From Methylococcaceae bacterium (GTDB lineage Bacteria; Pseudomonadota; Gammaproteobacteria; Methylococcales; Methylococcaceae), in NCBI GenBank assembly GCA_012026715.1, contig VEPB01000401.1:1-23423 (forward strand): DNA of 23,423 nucleotides, in the 5' to 3' direction. The notes beneath the pieces were generated by a model, which was not told the origin of the DNA, did no database searches, and saw only the letters and a list, made by a program, of their open reading frames with translations. This document shows positions 16,927 through 23,423 of the stretch, one piece after another. How positions within the stretch are numbered: the stretch's first letter is position 1; the number at the start of each line of letters is the position of its first letter. The position numbers and the translations under genes were made by a program.

Positions 16927-17559
16927 ATGAATTCTATCTTGCTGGAAAGAGCCGGAGGCGCATCCATTATCCTCGGCTCATTGTTGCTGGCCGCTTACGC
17001 CGCGCTGTTTCCGGCGCTGCTGCCCATCGGGAGTGGAACCTACGATTTCGTCCAGGTCGTGCAGGATCCCGACTGGACCTCGCTGGCGGCCGCGGCCTTC
17101 GCCGGGGTTCTGCTGATGCTGGCCGGCTTCTATGCGGTCTATGCCCGTATCCGGGGCCGCAGTGACCTGGCCGGCGCCATCGGCTTTCTGCTGATCGAAG
17201 CCGCGTATCTGCTGCAGGCCTGCAAAATCACCTGGGAACTATGCCTCTACCCCATCATTGCGGCGCATCCGGAATCGGCGTTTCTGCTGCGCGACGGAAT
17301 CATCAAACACGATCCAGGAGTTGCCCTGTTCCGTCTGGCGGCGTCCGCAACCATCCTGGTGGGCATTCTGCTGTTCTGCCGCCTGCTGTATCGTTCCGGC
17401 GACTATCCAAAGGCCGCCGCGGTGCTGATCTTCGCCGGCGCGCTGGTGTATGCGGTCGGACCGATGGTCTCCATCTTCACCTCGGTTGGCGGCATCTTTG
17501 CCCTGGCGGCCGGATGCCTGCTGCTGGGGATGGAGTTAGTCCGCCCGTGCCGCGCCTGA
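16927..17559 (+). CDS. Six-helix membrane protein of unknown function
   Basis: Protein of 210 residues, very hydrophobic, with probable membrane helices at about residues 10-33, 51-73, 82-99, 131-153, 161-181 and 184-204. No recognisable transporter signature, so I give no function. The segment between helices 3 and 4 (ITWELCLYPIIAAHPESAFL) is likely outside the membrane. The ATG at 16927 has GGAG 8 nt upstream; the frame runs further upstream without stops into the divergent region, but that part overlaps MocR and is not membrane-like. It is the first gene of the plus-strand cluster diverging from the MocR gene, 97 nt before the first GST, so it may be the prime regulatory target and could move the substrate of the cluster. 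Confidence 0.78.
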   Translation: MNSILLERAGGASIILGSLLLAAYAALFPALLPIGSGTYDFVQVVQDPDWTSLAAAAFAGVLLMLAGFYAVYARIRGRSDLAGAIGFLLIEAAYLLQACKITWELCLYPIIAAHPESAFLLRDGIIKHDPGVALFRLAASATILVGILLFCRLLYRSGDYPKAAAVLIFAGALVYAVGPMVSIFTSVGGIFALAAGCLLLGMELVRPCRA

Positions 17560-17656
17560 GACGGCAGACAGCCTGGGGCAGCGCGCCGCCCCCGACCTTA
17601 TCGGCCAATGGATCACCGGGAACCGAAGTGAACCAACCACCACGCGAGGAGCGTTC

Positions 17657-18250
17657 GTGAAACTGTACGACATGGAATTATCGGGAAACTGTTACAAGGT
17701 CAGGCTGCTGTGCGCATTGCTGGGGCTGGAGTACGAAGCCGTACCCGTCGGCCTGATGCAGGGGGAACACAAACAGCCGGCCTTTCTGGCGCTGAATCCG
17801 CGCGGTCAGGTACCGGTGCTGGAGGACGGCGGAACGGTGATCTGGGATTCCATGGCCATCCTGGTTTTTCTGGCACGCCGCTACGGCGGCGAGCGCTGGC
17901 TGCCCTCCGAACCGGCGGCGATGGCTCATGTGATGCAGTGGCTGGCGTTGTCGGAGAACGAAATCCTCTATGGACTGGCGCGGGCCCGGGCGGTAACCCG
18001 GTTCAACCGGCCCTGGGACCTGGCCTCCTGCCAGGAGCTGGGACAGGCCGGGCTGAAGGTGATGGAGACCCACCTGCAAACCCGCGAATGGCTGGCGGGC
18101 AGCAACCCGACCATTGCCGACGTCGCCTGCTATCCCTACGTCGCGCTCGCCCCGGAAGGCGGCGTCGGCCTCGAGAACTACCTCCACATCCGCCGCTGGC
18201 TGGAGCGAATCCGCTCCCTGCCCGGCTACACCGCCATGCCCGGTGTTTGA
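17657..18250 (+). CDS. Glutathione S-transferase family protein (first)
   Basis: Cytoplasmic protein of 197 residues with a thioredoxin-like N-terminal domain (about 1-80) and an all-helical C-terminal domain. The N-terminus is MKLYDMELSGNCYKVRLLCA; ALNPRGQVPVLEDGG carries the cis-proline loop and IWDSMAILVFLARRYG the glutathione gamma-glutamyl contact (Asp-Ser). The C-terminal domain has the N-capping motif WLAGSNPTIADVACYPYVAL. The catalytic residue is probably a Ser or Cys in SGNCYK, so conjugation, isomerisation or peroxidase activity are all open. The start is GTG at 17657 with GAGGAG 5 nt upstream. It ends 3 nt before the aminotransferase start, so the two are translated from one message. 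Confidence 0.9.
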   Translation: MKLYDMELSGNCYKVRLLCALLGLEYEAVPVGLMQGEHKQPAFLALNPRGQVPVLEDGGTVIWDSMAILVFLARRYGGERWLPSEPAAMAHVMQWLALSENEILYGLARARAVTRFNRPWDLASCQELGQAGLKVMETHLQTREWLAGSNPTIADVACYPYVALAPEGGVGLENYLHIRRWLERIRSLPGYTAMPGV

Positions 18251-18253
18251 GCC

Positions 18254-19471
18254 ATGCCATCGAACCTGAAACTTTCGCGCCGCACCGAACGCGTCACCGG
18301 TTCGCTGATCCGCGACATCCTGCAACTGACCCAGAAGCCCGGAGTGATCTCCTTCGCCGGGGGATTGCCGGCGGAACAGTCCATGCCGGCGCTGGCCTTC
18401 GACGCTCTGGCCGATGGCCATCGCCAATACGGCCCCAGCGAGGGCGAGCCATCCCTGCGGGAATCCATCGCGGCCCGGTTGGGGGCACTCGGCATCGACG
18501 CCGATGCGGCCCAGGTCCTGGTGACTTCTGGCTCGCAGCAGGGCATCGACCTGGTCGGCAAGCTATTCGTCGACGAGGGCTCGACCGTCGTCCTGGAAGC
18601 ACCGACCTACCTGGCAACCATCCAGGCGCTAAAGGTCTACGGAGCCGAATTTCACGGCCTGCCGCTGACCGCCGACGGCATCGACCCCGATGCCCTGCGC
18701 CACGCGATCATGGAGCGGCGCCCGGCCTTCGCCTACCTCATCCCCACCTTCCAGAATCCCTCCGGAGCCTGCTACGGCACGGAGGTCCGCCGCGAGGTCG
18801 CGCGGGTTTTGGACGAGACCGGCGTGCCCCTGGTGGAGGACGATCCGTACCGCGACGTGGCGTTCGAAGCCTGCGAGCGGACGCCCATCTGCGCCTATCT
18901 GAAACGGACACCCTGGATCTACCTGGGCAGCTTCTCCAAAATTACCGCGCCTGGCTTGCGGATCGGCTATCTGGCCTCGTCTCCCGTGCTGTTTCCGTGG
19001 CTGGTGCGGCTGAAACAGGCCAGCGACCTCCACACCAACCGCATCGGCCAGGCTTGGCTGGCGCATTTTCTGGAATCGGCGGAATTCGACACGCACCTGG
19101 AGCGGCTGACCGGCCTCTACCGGGAACGGCGCGACACCATGCAAGAATCGCTGCAACGGCACTTCGGCGGCCTCGCCCACTGGCAGGCTCCGGCGGGAGG
19201 CTTGTTTTTCTGGGTGCGCCTGCTGCACGAGCGCGATACCCTGGCGCTGCTGCAGACGGCGTTGAAGCATGACGTGGCCTTCATGCCTGGCGATCCCTTC
19301 TTCCCCGGAGCGGAACACCGCTATCCCGCCCTGCGGCTGAACTTCAGCCATTCCGACCCCACGCGGATCGAGCAGGGAATCGCCGTGCTGGGGCAGCTGA
19401 TGCAAACCGGCGAGCCTGAAACACACAGCGGCTTCGCCCCACCAACATGCTCATCCCTCGCCGCGGGTTGA
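18254..19471 (+). CDS. PLP-dependent class I/II aminotransferase (LysN/2-aminoadipate type)
   Basis: Cytoplasmic fold-type I enzyme of 405 residues in the group with 2-aminoadipate and aromatic/branched-chain aminotransferases. It starts MPSNLKLSRRTERVTGSLIR and contains PGVISFAGGLPAEQSMPALA, YGPSEGEPSLRESIAARL, VTSGSQQGIDLVGKLF, IPTFQNPSGACYG (Asn and Pro of the PLP site), LVEDDPYRDVAF (Asp for the pyridine nitrogen) and GSFSKITAPGLRIGYLAS with PLP lysine K229. RLNFSHSDPTRIEQGI near the end has the carboxylate-binding Arg. There is no DNA-binding domain, so it is an enzyme and not a MocR. The last residues (about PTCSSLAAG) are encoded by a REP-like repeat that covers the stop codon. It is closely coupled to the first GST. 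Confidence 0.93.
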   Translation: MPSNLKLSRRTERVTGSLIRDILQLTQKPGVISFAGGLPAEQSMPALAFDALADGHRQYGPSEGEPSLRESIAARLGALGIDADAAQVLVTSGSQQGIDLVGKLFVDEGSTVVLEAPTYLATIQALKVYGAEFHGLPLTADGIDPDALRHAIMERRPAFAYLIPTFQNPSGACYGTEVRREVARVLDETGVPLVEDDPYRDVAFEACERTPICAYLKRTPWIYLGSFSKITAPGLRIGYLASSPVLFPWLVRLKQASDLHTNRIGQAWLAHFLESAEFDTHLERLTGLYRERRDTMQESLQRHFGGLAHWQAPAGGLFFWVRLLHERDTLALLQTALKHDVAFMPGDPFFPGAEHRYPALRLNFSHSDPTRIEQGIAVLGQLMQTGEPETHSGFAPPTCSSLAAG

Positions 19472-19484
19472 GGCCCGCTCCCAC
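19451..19484 (-). repeat. REP-like palindromic element
   Basis: On the minus strand the sequence reads GTGGGAGCGGGC then CTCAACCCGCGGCGAGG, with a small stem GCGGG/CCCGC (19463-19467 with 19474-19478). The GTGGGAGCGGGC start is that of REP elements common in pseudomonads and other gammaproteobacteria. It overlaps the last codons and the TGA of the aminotransferase gene. I see only one copy in the window. Confidence 0.6.
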
Positions 19485-19507
19485 AACCCTGAAACAGAAC
19501 CGCACCC

Positions 19508-20158
19508 ATGAGCCTGACCCTGGTCATCGGCAACAAAAACTACTCCTCCTGGTCGCTGCGCCCCTGGCTGTATCTGAAACACCACGGCATCCGCTTCGAG
19601 GAAGTGCGAATCCCGCTGTACCGGGAAGACTCGCAACCCCGCATCGCCGCCTACAGCCCGGCCGGCAAGGTGCCGGTGCTGGTCGACGACGGCACCTCGC
19701 TGTGGGACTCCCTGGCCATTCTGGAATATCTGGCGGAGCGCTTTCCGGCAACCTCCGGCTGGCCGCAGGAACCGGCGGAGCGCGCACTGGCCCGCTCCCT
19801 GGCGGCGGAGATGCACGCGGGATTCCAGGCCCTCCGCAATCATTGCAGCATGAACTGCCGGCGCATCCCTGCCGCCAAGGAATTGCCGGATTCCGTCGTC
19901 AAGGATATCTCGCGCATCCGCCGCATCTGGCAGGACTGCCGCGAACGCCACAGCGAACCAGGCCCCTGGCTGTTCGGCCGATTTACCATCGCCGACGCCA
20001 TGTACGCCCCCGTCGCCTTGCGCTTCCATAGCTATTGCATCGACGCAGGGCCGGCTGGACACGACTACGTCAACGCCGTGCTCGAGCATCCGGCAACGCG
20101 GGAGTGGATCGCAGCGGGGCAGGCCGAAACGGAAGTCGTCGCGGCATTCGAGCACTGA
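19508..20158 (+). CDS. Glutathione S-transferase family protein (second)
   Basis: Cytoplasmic protein of 216 residues with a GST fold. The N-terminus LTLVIGNKNYSSWSLRPWLY belongs to the GST group starting with NKNYSSWSLRPW; the SSWS serines are the expected catalytic positions, similar in placement to the SSxS motif of zeta-class (maleylacetoacetate isomerase) enzymes. YSPAGKVPVLVDDG holds the cis-proline and LWDSLAILEYLAERFP the glutathione contact; GPWLFGRFTIADAMYAPVAL is the helix N-cap. It is not similar enough to the first GST to be a recent duplication. It lies 36 nt after the aminotransferase stop, across the REP-like element, and no strong ribosome site is visible. An FAH-family gene follows, so a zeta-like isomerase role is possible but unproven. 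Confidence 0.9.
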   Translation: MSLTLVIGNKNYSSWSLRPWLYLKHHGIRFEEVRIPLYREDSQPRIAAYSPAGKVPVLVDDGTSLWDSLAILEYLAERFPATSGWPQEPAERALARSLAAEMHAGFQALRNHCSMNCRRIPAAKELPDSVVKDISRIRRIWQDCRERHSEPGPWLFGRFTIADAMYAPVALRFHSYCIDAGPAGHDYVNAVLEHPATREWIAAGQAETEVVAAFEH

Positions 20159-20476
20159 CGATGCCTCCTCCCCCATAGGAAAAGATGTCTAGGCCTAATG
20201 GCACCGGGTCGCGGGCTTAAGTCTTACCCAGAAACCTACGGCCCATGGCCGCACCGTGTTGCCTACCCGCGGGAAGGGTCGCGATTAACGCGCTTACGCG
20301 ATTGGGAGAGATCACTCGGTTCCAGGTCACAATCTCCGGGCCGCGAGCCTGGCGGTCCCTCCCACGATGACCTGGCCCAGCCCCATGAGTCGGTCAAATG
20401 TTGCCTTTCCGAGGCCGAGTCACCGATCATCGCAGTCCCGAGCCCAACCACCGCCTGCCCATCAAAACCTGAGGCC
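20159..20476. other. Gap without recognisable gene (318 bp)
   Basis: The frame of the following gene is open back to about 20198, but the translation is of low complexity and does not look like part of that family. Short direct repeats around 20282-20302 (CGCGATTAACGCG and ACGCGATTG) are the only structure noticed. No promoter or terminator could be assigned. Confidence 0.4.
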
Positions 20477-21283
20477 ATGAAGATCATCCGCTACCTCGAC
20501 ACCGCCGGTAACCGCGGCCAGGCCGCCCAGCAGCCGGACGGCACTGCGCTGGCTATCGAAGGCGATTTGTTCGGCGAATATCGCCTGACCGATCGCAAGG
20601 CGGATGTCGTCAAGCTGCTGGCCCCCATCGAACCCACCGCCATCCTCGGCATCGGGCTGAACTACCGGTTCCACGCCGAAGAAACCAAATCGGCGATTCC
20701 CGAACATCCCATCCTGTTCATGAAACTGCCGAACTCCGTGCAGAATCCGGACGATCCCATCCTGCTGCCGACCCATCTGAAGAGCGACAAGGTGGATTAC
20801 GAGTGCGAACTGGCGGTGGTAATCGGCAAACGCGCGAAAAACGTCAAACGCCAGCACGCACTCGCCCATGTGCTCGGCTATACCTGCGCCAACGACGTCA
20901 GCGCCCGCGACTGGCAAAAATCAGCCGGCGGCGGCCAATGGTGCCGCGGCAAGACCTTCGACACCTTCTGCCCGCTGGGACCGGTCCTGGTCACCGCCGA
21001 CGAGATCCCGAACCCCAATGGCCTCGGCATCAAAACCATACTCAACGGCCAGACCATGCAGGACTGGAACACCGGCGACATGATCTTCGACGTACCGGCC
21101 CTGATCGAATTCTTAAGCGGCAGCACCACGTTGATGCCTGGCACCGTCATCCTCACCGGCACCCCCCACGGCGTCGGCATGGCGCGCAACCCAAGGGTTT
21201 GGCTGCAGGACGGGGACACGGTGACGGTCGAAATCGAGGCGATAGGTCGCCTGACGAACCCGATACAAAACGAACCCGTATAA
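20477..21283 (+). CDS. Fumarylacetoacetate hydrolase family protein
   Basis: Cytoplasmic metal-dependent enzyme of 268 residues with an FAH C-terminal-type domain; members hydrolyse or decarboxylate 2,4-dioxo acids such as fumarylpyruvate or acylpyruvates, or hydrate 2-oxopent-4-enoates. The domain starts at about residue 53 with AILGIGLNYRFHAEE, then HPILFMKLPNSVQNPDDPI, DYECELAVVIGKRA (metal ligands E109 and E111), GYTCANDVSARDWQ (D140), GKTFDTFCPLGPVLV, MIFDVPALIEFLS and PGTVILTGTPHGVGMARNP. Length fits the short single-domain enzymes, not the 420-residue eukaryotic-type FAH. ATG 20477 (MKIIRYLDTAGNRGQ) is chosen because it gives the family N-terminus; GAGG is present but only 2 nt away. 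It is last of the same-strand cluster, 318 nt behind the second GST. Confidence 0.93.
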   Translation: MKIIRYLDTAGNRGQAAQQPDGTALAIEGDLFGEYRLTDRKADVVKLLAPIEPTAILGIGLNYRFHAEETKSAIPEHPILFMKLPNSVQNPDDPILLPTHLKSDKVDYECELAVVIGKRAKNVKRQHALAHVLGYTCANDVSARDWQKSAGGGQWCRGKTFDTFCPLGPVLVTADEIPNPNGLGIKTILNGQTMQDWNTGDMIFDVPALIEFLSGSTTLMPGTVILTGTPHGVGMARNPRVWLQDGDTVTVEIEAIGRLTNPIQNEPV

Positions 21284-21339
21284 GCGATAAGAGGAGCGAG
21301 GCTTTCGGCGCGAGGCACGTCGCAAGAGAACTCTGCGGC

Positions 21340-21351
21340 CTGACATGTCAG
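21340..21351. repeat. 12-bp perfect palindrome CTGACATGTCAG
   Basis: Self-complementary CTGACATGTCAG, 57 nt after the FAH-family stop codon. Arms TGACA/TGTCA recur at 14589-14599 and 21608-21619. May be a protein-binding site; could be chance. Confidence 0.35.
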
Positions 21352-21365
21352 ATGGCGACTCCGGC

Positions 21366-21406
21366 CCCGTGAAGCCCACGGGCGCCGACACCTTCTTCAA
21401 TCGGCG
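21366..21406 (+). terminator. Tandem hairpins after the FAH-family gene
   Basis: CCCGTG (21366-21371) pairs with CACGGG (21377-21382), and CGCCGA (21383-21388) pairs with TCGGCG (21401-21406). Both have 6-bp GC-rich stems and no T-run, so termination is uncertain. Confidence 0.3.
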
Positions 21407-21605
21407 TAGCCATACGGCCGCATATGCGTCATTTCACACACCCATGCGCGCGATACCGCCAGAGAAGTGCGTCGAACCCATGCAACCTCTCACGGTAACG
21501 TTCTGAAAATTTTAAAGGCGCACATGGACACCCGTCGGAGGCCGGAAAGTAATCACTCGACAAAGCAGCGACAAACGGCCCTCAATACGGCATATCACGC
21601 ACTCC

Positions 21606-21621
21606 TGTGTCATATGACACA
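21606..21621. promoter_or_regulatory. 16-bp perfect palindrome, CRP/FNR-like operator candidate
   Basis: TGTGTCATATGACACA is fully self-complementary over 16 bp. It has the layout TGTGT-N6-ACACA, one base per half-site away from the CRP consensus TGTGA-N6-TCACA. It lies 248 bp upstream of the ATG of the secreted histidine-start protein. Its function is inference. Confidence 0.45.
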
Positions 21622-21868
21622 CCATCCCTTGCAGCCTCACCCCCTGGAAACCGGAATGTTTCCGCTTTTACAGAACTTCATGCCATGGCATCCGTATTGC
21701 TTGTTCCAGAAATCGCTGCGGCACTTCACACACTTTGCCAGTGAGCGGGACTCCGCGCACGGCATGGGTCCAGGCGACACCTGCTGACACGACAACGCCA
21801 AGACAAAGCAAGCAGGAACATTTCAACCAAATAGCCCACACAAGCTTACGCATTCCCGAGGAATACCG

Positions 21869-22726
21869 ATGTCCGTAAACTCATTTAACGCCAAGTTCTC
21901 CACTGGAACCCTGGCAGGCTCCATCTTGCTCGCCCTAGCGACCAGCGCCGCCGCCCACACCACCATAGAAGTCAGTGCGACCGAAGGTCAAACTGCCTAC
22001 AACTCGATCCAGGTCGGTCACGGTTGCACCATGAACGAAGGCACGCCGAGCGAGAAAAAGCTTCCCGTCATTGCCGAGGCCGTGGTGTTTCCGACAGATG
22101 ACAGTACGGGCGAAATCACCGACGACAAGGGCGCTCCGTTTAGCCCGGCCCTCAAACTGTCGGACATCATCTCCGATGCGTCCGGATTGATGAGCAAAGC
22201 TTCCTTGGTTCAGGACAAGAACGTGTTCGCCAAGCAGGACCTCATCTATGACCCGGATGGCAAGACGGTAACCTCCTTTGGCACCACTTCACCCGCCGTG
22301 ATCGGGTTTTTTGGCAGGTCCGGCAAGCTGCAGACCAATCTGCGGGCCCGCATCCCTTTCCGCTTCAGCCCGCCGAGTTTTAAGGCTGGGGCCACGGATT
22401 CCTGTGTGGATACCCTGCTGGTCAAAGTTGCCATCGCCGATATCTGCAAGGTCAGCAAACATCCTTCGGTGGGCCAGGTCAATCTGTGGCTCCCCCACAC
22501 GACCACGATCTTTACCGACGACAAAATCGACGGCATCGTGGACTCCGAACACGGTCTACCGAACACGGCATATACCGGAGCGCCGGCGACGCTGACCATC
22601 AAGCGGACCACCGCGCTTGACGCCTCATGCAACGGCGAGGGTAAAACCGCCATCTTCTGGCCAACCAGCACCTGGATCGACAAGACTCTGAATATCCCGA
22701 AATTCTGGACCCCGAAAGCTCCGTAA
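21869..22726 (+). CDS. Secreted protein with predicted N-terminal His, YcnI/DUF1775-like
   Basis: Protein of 285 residues with a clear signal peptide (TGTLAGSILLALATSAAA) and a signal peptidase site A29/H30, so the mature chain starts HTTIEVSATEGQTAYNSIQV and continues GHGC (H51, C53). An N-terminal His directly after cleavage together with GHGC resembles YcnI/DUF1775 domains, in which the N-terminal His takes part in copper binding. The rest is beta-rich, with four cysteines in the mature part (C53, C179, C193, C254; perhaps two disulfides) and further histidines (H198, H210, H228). It is longer than typical single DUF1775 domains and similarity is limited, so it may be a distinct family. 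The ATG has GAGGA 6 nt upstream. It stands alone: no copper transporter or cytochrome gene is adjacent. A hairpin follows at 22758. Confidence 0.72.
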   Translation: MSVNSFNAKFSTGTLAGSILLALATSAAAHTTIEVSATEGQTAYNSIQVGHGCTMNEGTPSEKKLPVIAEAVVFPTDDSTGEITDDKGAPFSPALKLSDIISDASGLMSKASLVQDKNVFAKQDLIYDPDGKTVTSFGTTSPAVIGFFGRSGKLQTNLRARIPFRFSPPSFKAGATDSCVDTLLVKVAIADICKVSKHPSVGQVNLWLPHTTTIFTDDKIDGIVDSEHGLPNTAYTGAPATLTIKRTTALDASCNGEGKTAIFWPTSTWIDKTLNIPKFWTPKAP

Positions 22727-22757
22727 ATCCGCGTTTCAAGGGTCACTGAGCAGTAAC

Positions 22758-22785
22758 GGCCGGTCGTTTTCCCGCATGACCGGCC
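22758..22785 (+). terminator. Terminator-like hairpin after the secreted protein gene
   Basis: GGCCGGTC (22758-22765) pairs perfectly with GACCGGCC (22778-22785), 12-nt loop, 31 nt after the stop codon. There is a T-stretch only in the loop and none after the stem, so it is terminator-like rather than a classical intrinsic terminator. Confidence 0.5.
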
Positions 22786-23241
22786 TCTGCCTGTGCCGGC
22801 CGTTGGCCCGAAAATCTTCAGCACTGACGGGGATTTCGTATTCGACGTACCGCTACCCCGCGTCGCTCTCCAGCCATTTCAGACTTGCGCCTGGACCCTG
22901 GATTTCCTCCGCTCGTTCGGAAGGCTAGTGGTCCGCCAATCCTTCCCTGCCCCGCCTTTCAGAATATCTCGCGGTATTGCTCACGACCCGGCGAATTCCT
23001 CGGCGTAATCGGTCGAACGCGATCCTCGGCCATCCGATTTCTTGGTGCTTGACAGCCCTTTCGAAAAAATCACAGGACAACTGCGGCTAGAGTCCCGGGT
23101 CGAACCACGGAACCAACAATCAATGTGTTAGGTCGCCCCTGCAGCTCCGTCATCGGCCCCTCACATATCACCCGCCATGGCTGCAGAGCACCTGTCCGAG
23201 CCTTCCAGCCACAACGATCGGCCCTTCCGCCAACTGCCCCC
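22786..23241. other. Gene-free stretch before the flagellin promoter (456 bp)
   Basis: No gene is supported on either strand. A perfect TTGACA at 23049-23054 lacks a -10 at proper spacing. The GC content stays high. Long upstream regions are common in front of flagellin genes, but nothing specific is seen here. Confidence 0.4.
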
Positions 23242-23268
23242 TAAAGTTTGCCGGAGACGCTCCGATAC
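23242..23268 (+). promoter_or_regulatory. Sigma-28 (FliA) promoter of the flagellin gene
   Basis: TAAA (23242-23245), 15-nt spacer, then TCCGATAC (23261-23268), against the consensus TAAA-N15-GCCGATAA: 10 of 12 positions match and the spacing is exact. It is 85 nt before the flagellin ATG, giving a leader of about 75-80 nt. Confidence 0.85.
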
Positions 23269-23352
23269 AGGAATCGAGAGTTGAACAAGGGATGAAACAG
23301 CATCCACCTTCACACGTAAGCCCTTCCCTCGAACTGAATTAGGAGATGTGTC

Positions 23353-23423
23353 ATGAGCTCAAGCGTCATCAACACCAATATGGCTTCCATCAATGCTCAG
23401 CGGTCCCTGTCGAAAACCGGCAA
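23353..23423 (+). CDS. fliC: Flagellin, N-terminal fragment cut by window end
   Basis: Only 23 codons are inside the window: SSSVINTNMASINAQRSLSK follows the start Met. This is the highly conserved flagellin N-terminus (V-I-N-T-N, S-I-N-A-Q-R-x-L), which forms part of the coiled-coil D0 domain and the secretion signal of the filament subunit exported by the flagellar type III system. The ATG at 23353 has AGGAG 7 nt upstream, and a sigma-28 promoter precedes it. The gene continues beyond the window, so length and the variable centre cannot be judged. fliC is the common symbol; some organisms use flaA or similar. Confidence 0.9.
   Translation, partial: MSSSVINTNMASINAQRSLSKTG

Larger units (their letters stand above)
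21284..21868. other. Gene-free stretch (585 bp) with palindromes
   Basis: No convincing gene; a 106-codon open frame (21467-21787) has no ribosome site and a composition rich in His and Thr without pattern. It holds two short hairpins at 21366-21382 and 21383-21406 just after the FAH gene, a 12-bp perfect palindrome at 21340-21351 and a 16-bp perfect palindrome at 21606-21621. AT content rises towards the next gene, as expected for a control region. Confidence 0.6.

Noticed and set aside
20198..20476. In-frame 93-codon extension upstream of the FAH-family gene
   Set aside because: The translation is low-complexity, rich in Pro, Ser and Arg, and not family-like; the ATG at 20477 gives the usual N-terminus.
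21467..21787. 106-codon open frame in the gap before the secreted-protein gene
   Set aside because: Weak start codon, no ribosome site, no domain, and it contains the 16-bp palindrome; more likely a control region.
22803..22819. Sigma-54-like sequence TTGGCCCG-N4 before the flagellin gene
   Set aside because: The -24 part is close to consensus, but the -12 part lacks the GC pair, and it is about 530 bp from the gene.
23049..23054. Perfect -35 hexamer TTGACA
   Set aside because: No -10-like sequence at 16-18 nt; the sigma-28 site nearer the gene is far better.
23091..23110. tRNA T-arm-like string GGGTCGAACCACGG
   Set aside because: The flanks do not pair as a T-stem and no D-arm, anticodon arm or acceptor stem is present.

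Overview
This is a GC-rich (roughly 60-65 %) chromosomal segment of a motile Gram-negative bacterium, most probably a gammaproteobacterium. MsbA implies lipid A export. The PyrC is of the short, single-domain type. An FmdB-type zinc ribbon sits directly before aspS, and the window ends in a flagellin gene behind a sigma-28 promoter. A member of the Methylococcales is possible, but that is a guess; nothing in the window proves it.

Left part (1-8362), housekeeping. On the minus strand a compact block runs pyrC, msbA, gltX, a Nudix hydrolase gene and cysS. cysS is cut by the window start, so about the last 15 % is outside. The last four look like one operon (gaps of 45 nt or less, and overlaps), started by a promoter with a perfect TATAAT in front of msbA. 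Divergently, on the plus strand, come an FmdB-family zinc-ribbon gene and aspS. The AspRS carries sequence marks of the non-discriminating type that also charges tRNA-Asn.

Middle part (8363-14458), accessory. Directly behind aspS lies a decayed IS4-family (Tn5-like) transposase with several frameshifts and both ends missing. Next is an AT-richer RlaP-type nucleotidyltransferase gene, which looks acquired. A minus-strand series follows: an MltD-like lipoprotein lytic transglycosylase, a YdcF/DUF218 protein, an exported protein of unknown function, and a glycosyltransferase resembling the polysialyltransferase/GT52 group. All four lack a usable ATG and seem to start at GTG or TTG. The theme is cell envelope and surface.

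Right part (14597-21283), a metabolic cluster around a MocR-type regulator. On the minus strand are a class II aldolase/adducin-family enzyme and a MocR gene (GntR helix-turn-helix plus aminotransferase domain) interrupted by an in-frame TAA in its linker. On the plus strand, diverging from MocR, are a six-helix membrane protein, a glutathione transferase, a PLP-dependent aminotransferase, a second glutathione transferase and a fumarylacetoacetate-hydrolase-family enzyme. A GST/FAH pairing recalls the last steps of aromatic amino acid breakdown, but the substrate is unknown. A REP-like hairpin overlaps the 3' end of the aminotransferase gene.

Far right (21284-23423): a 585-bp gene-free stretch with a 16-bp perfect palindrome, then a secreted protein whose predicted mature N-terminus is histidine (YcnI/DUF1775-like; possibly copper-binding). 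A second gene-free stretch follows with a terminator-like hairpin and a good sigma-28 promoter, then the first 23 codons of a flagellin gene. No tRNA, rRNA or CRISPR array was seen.
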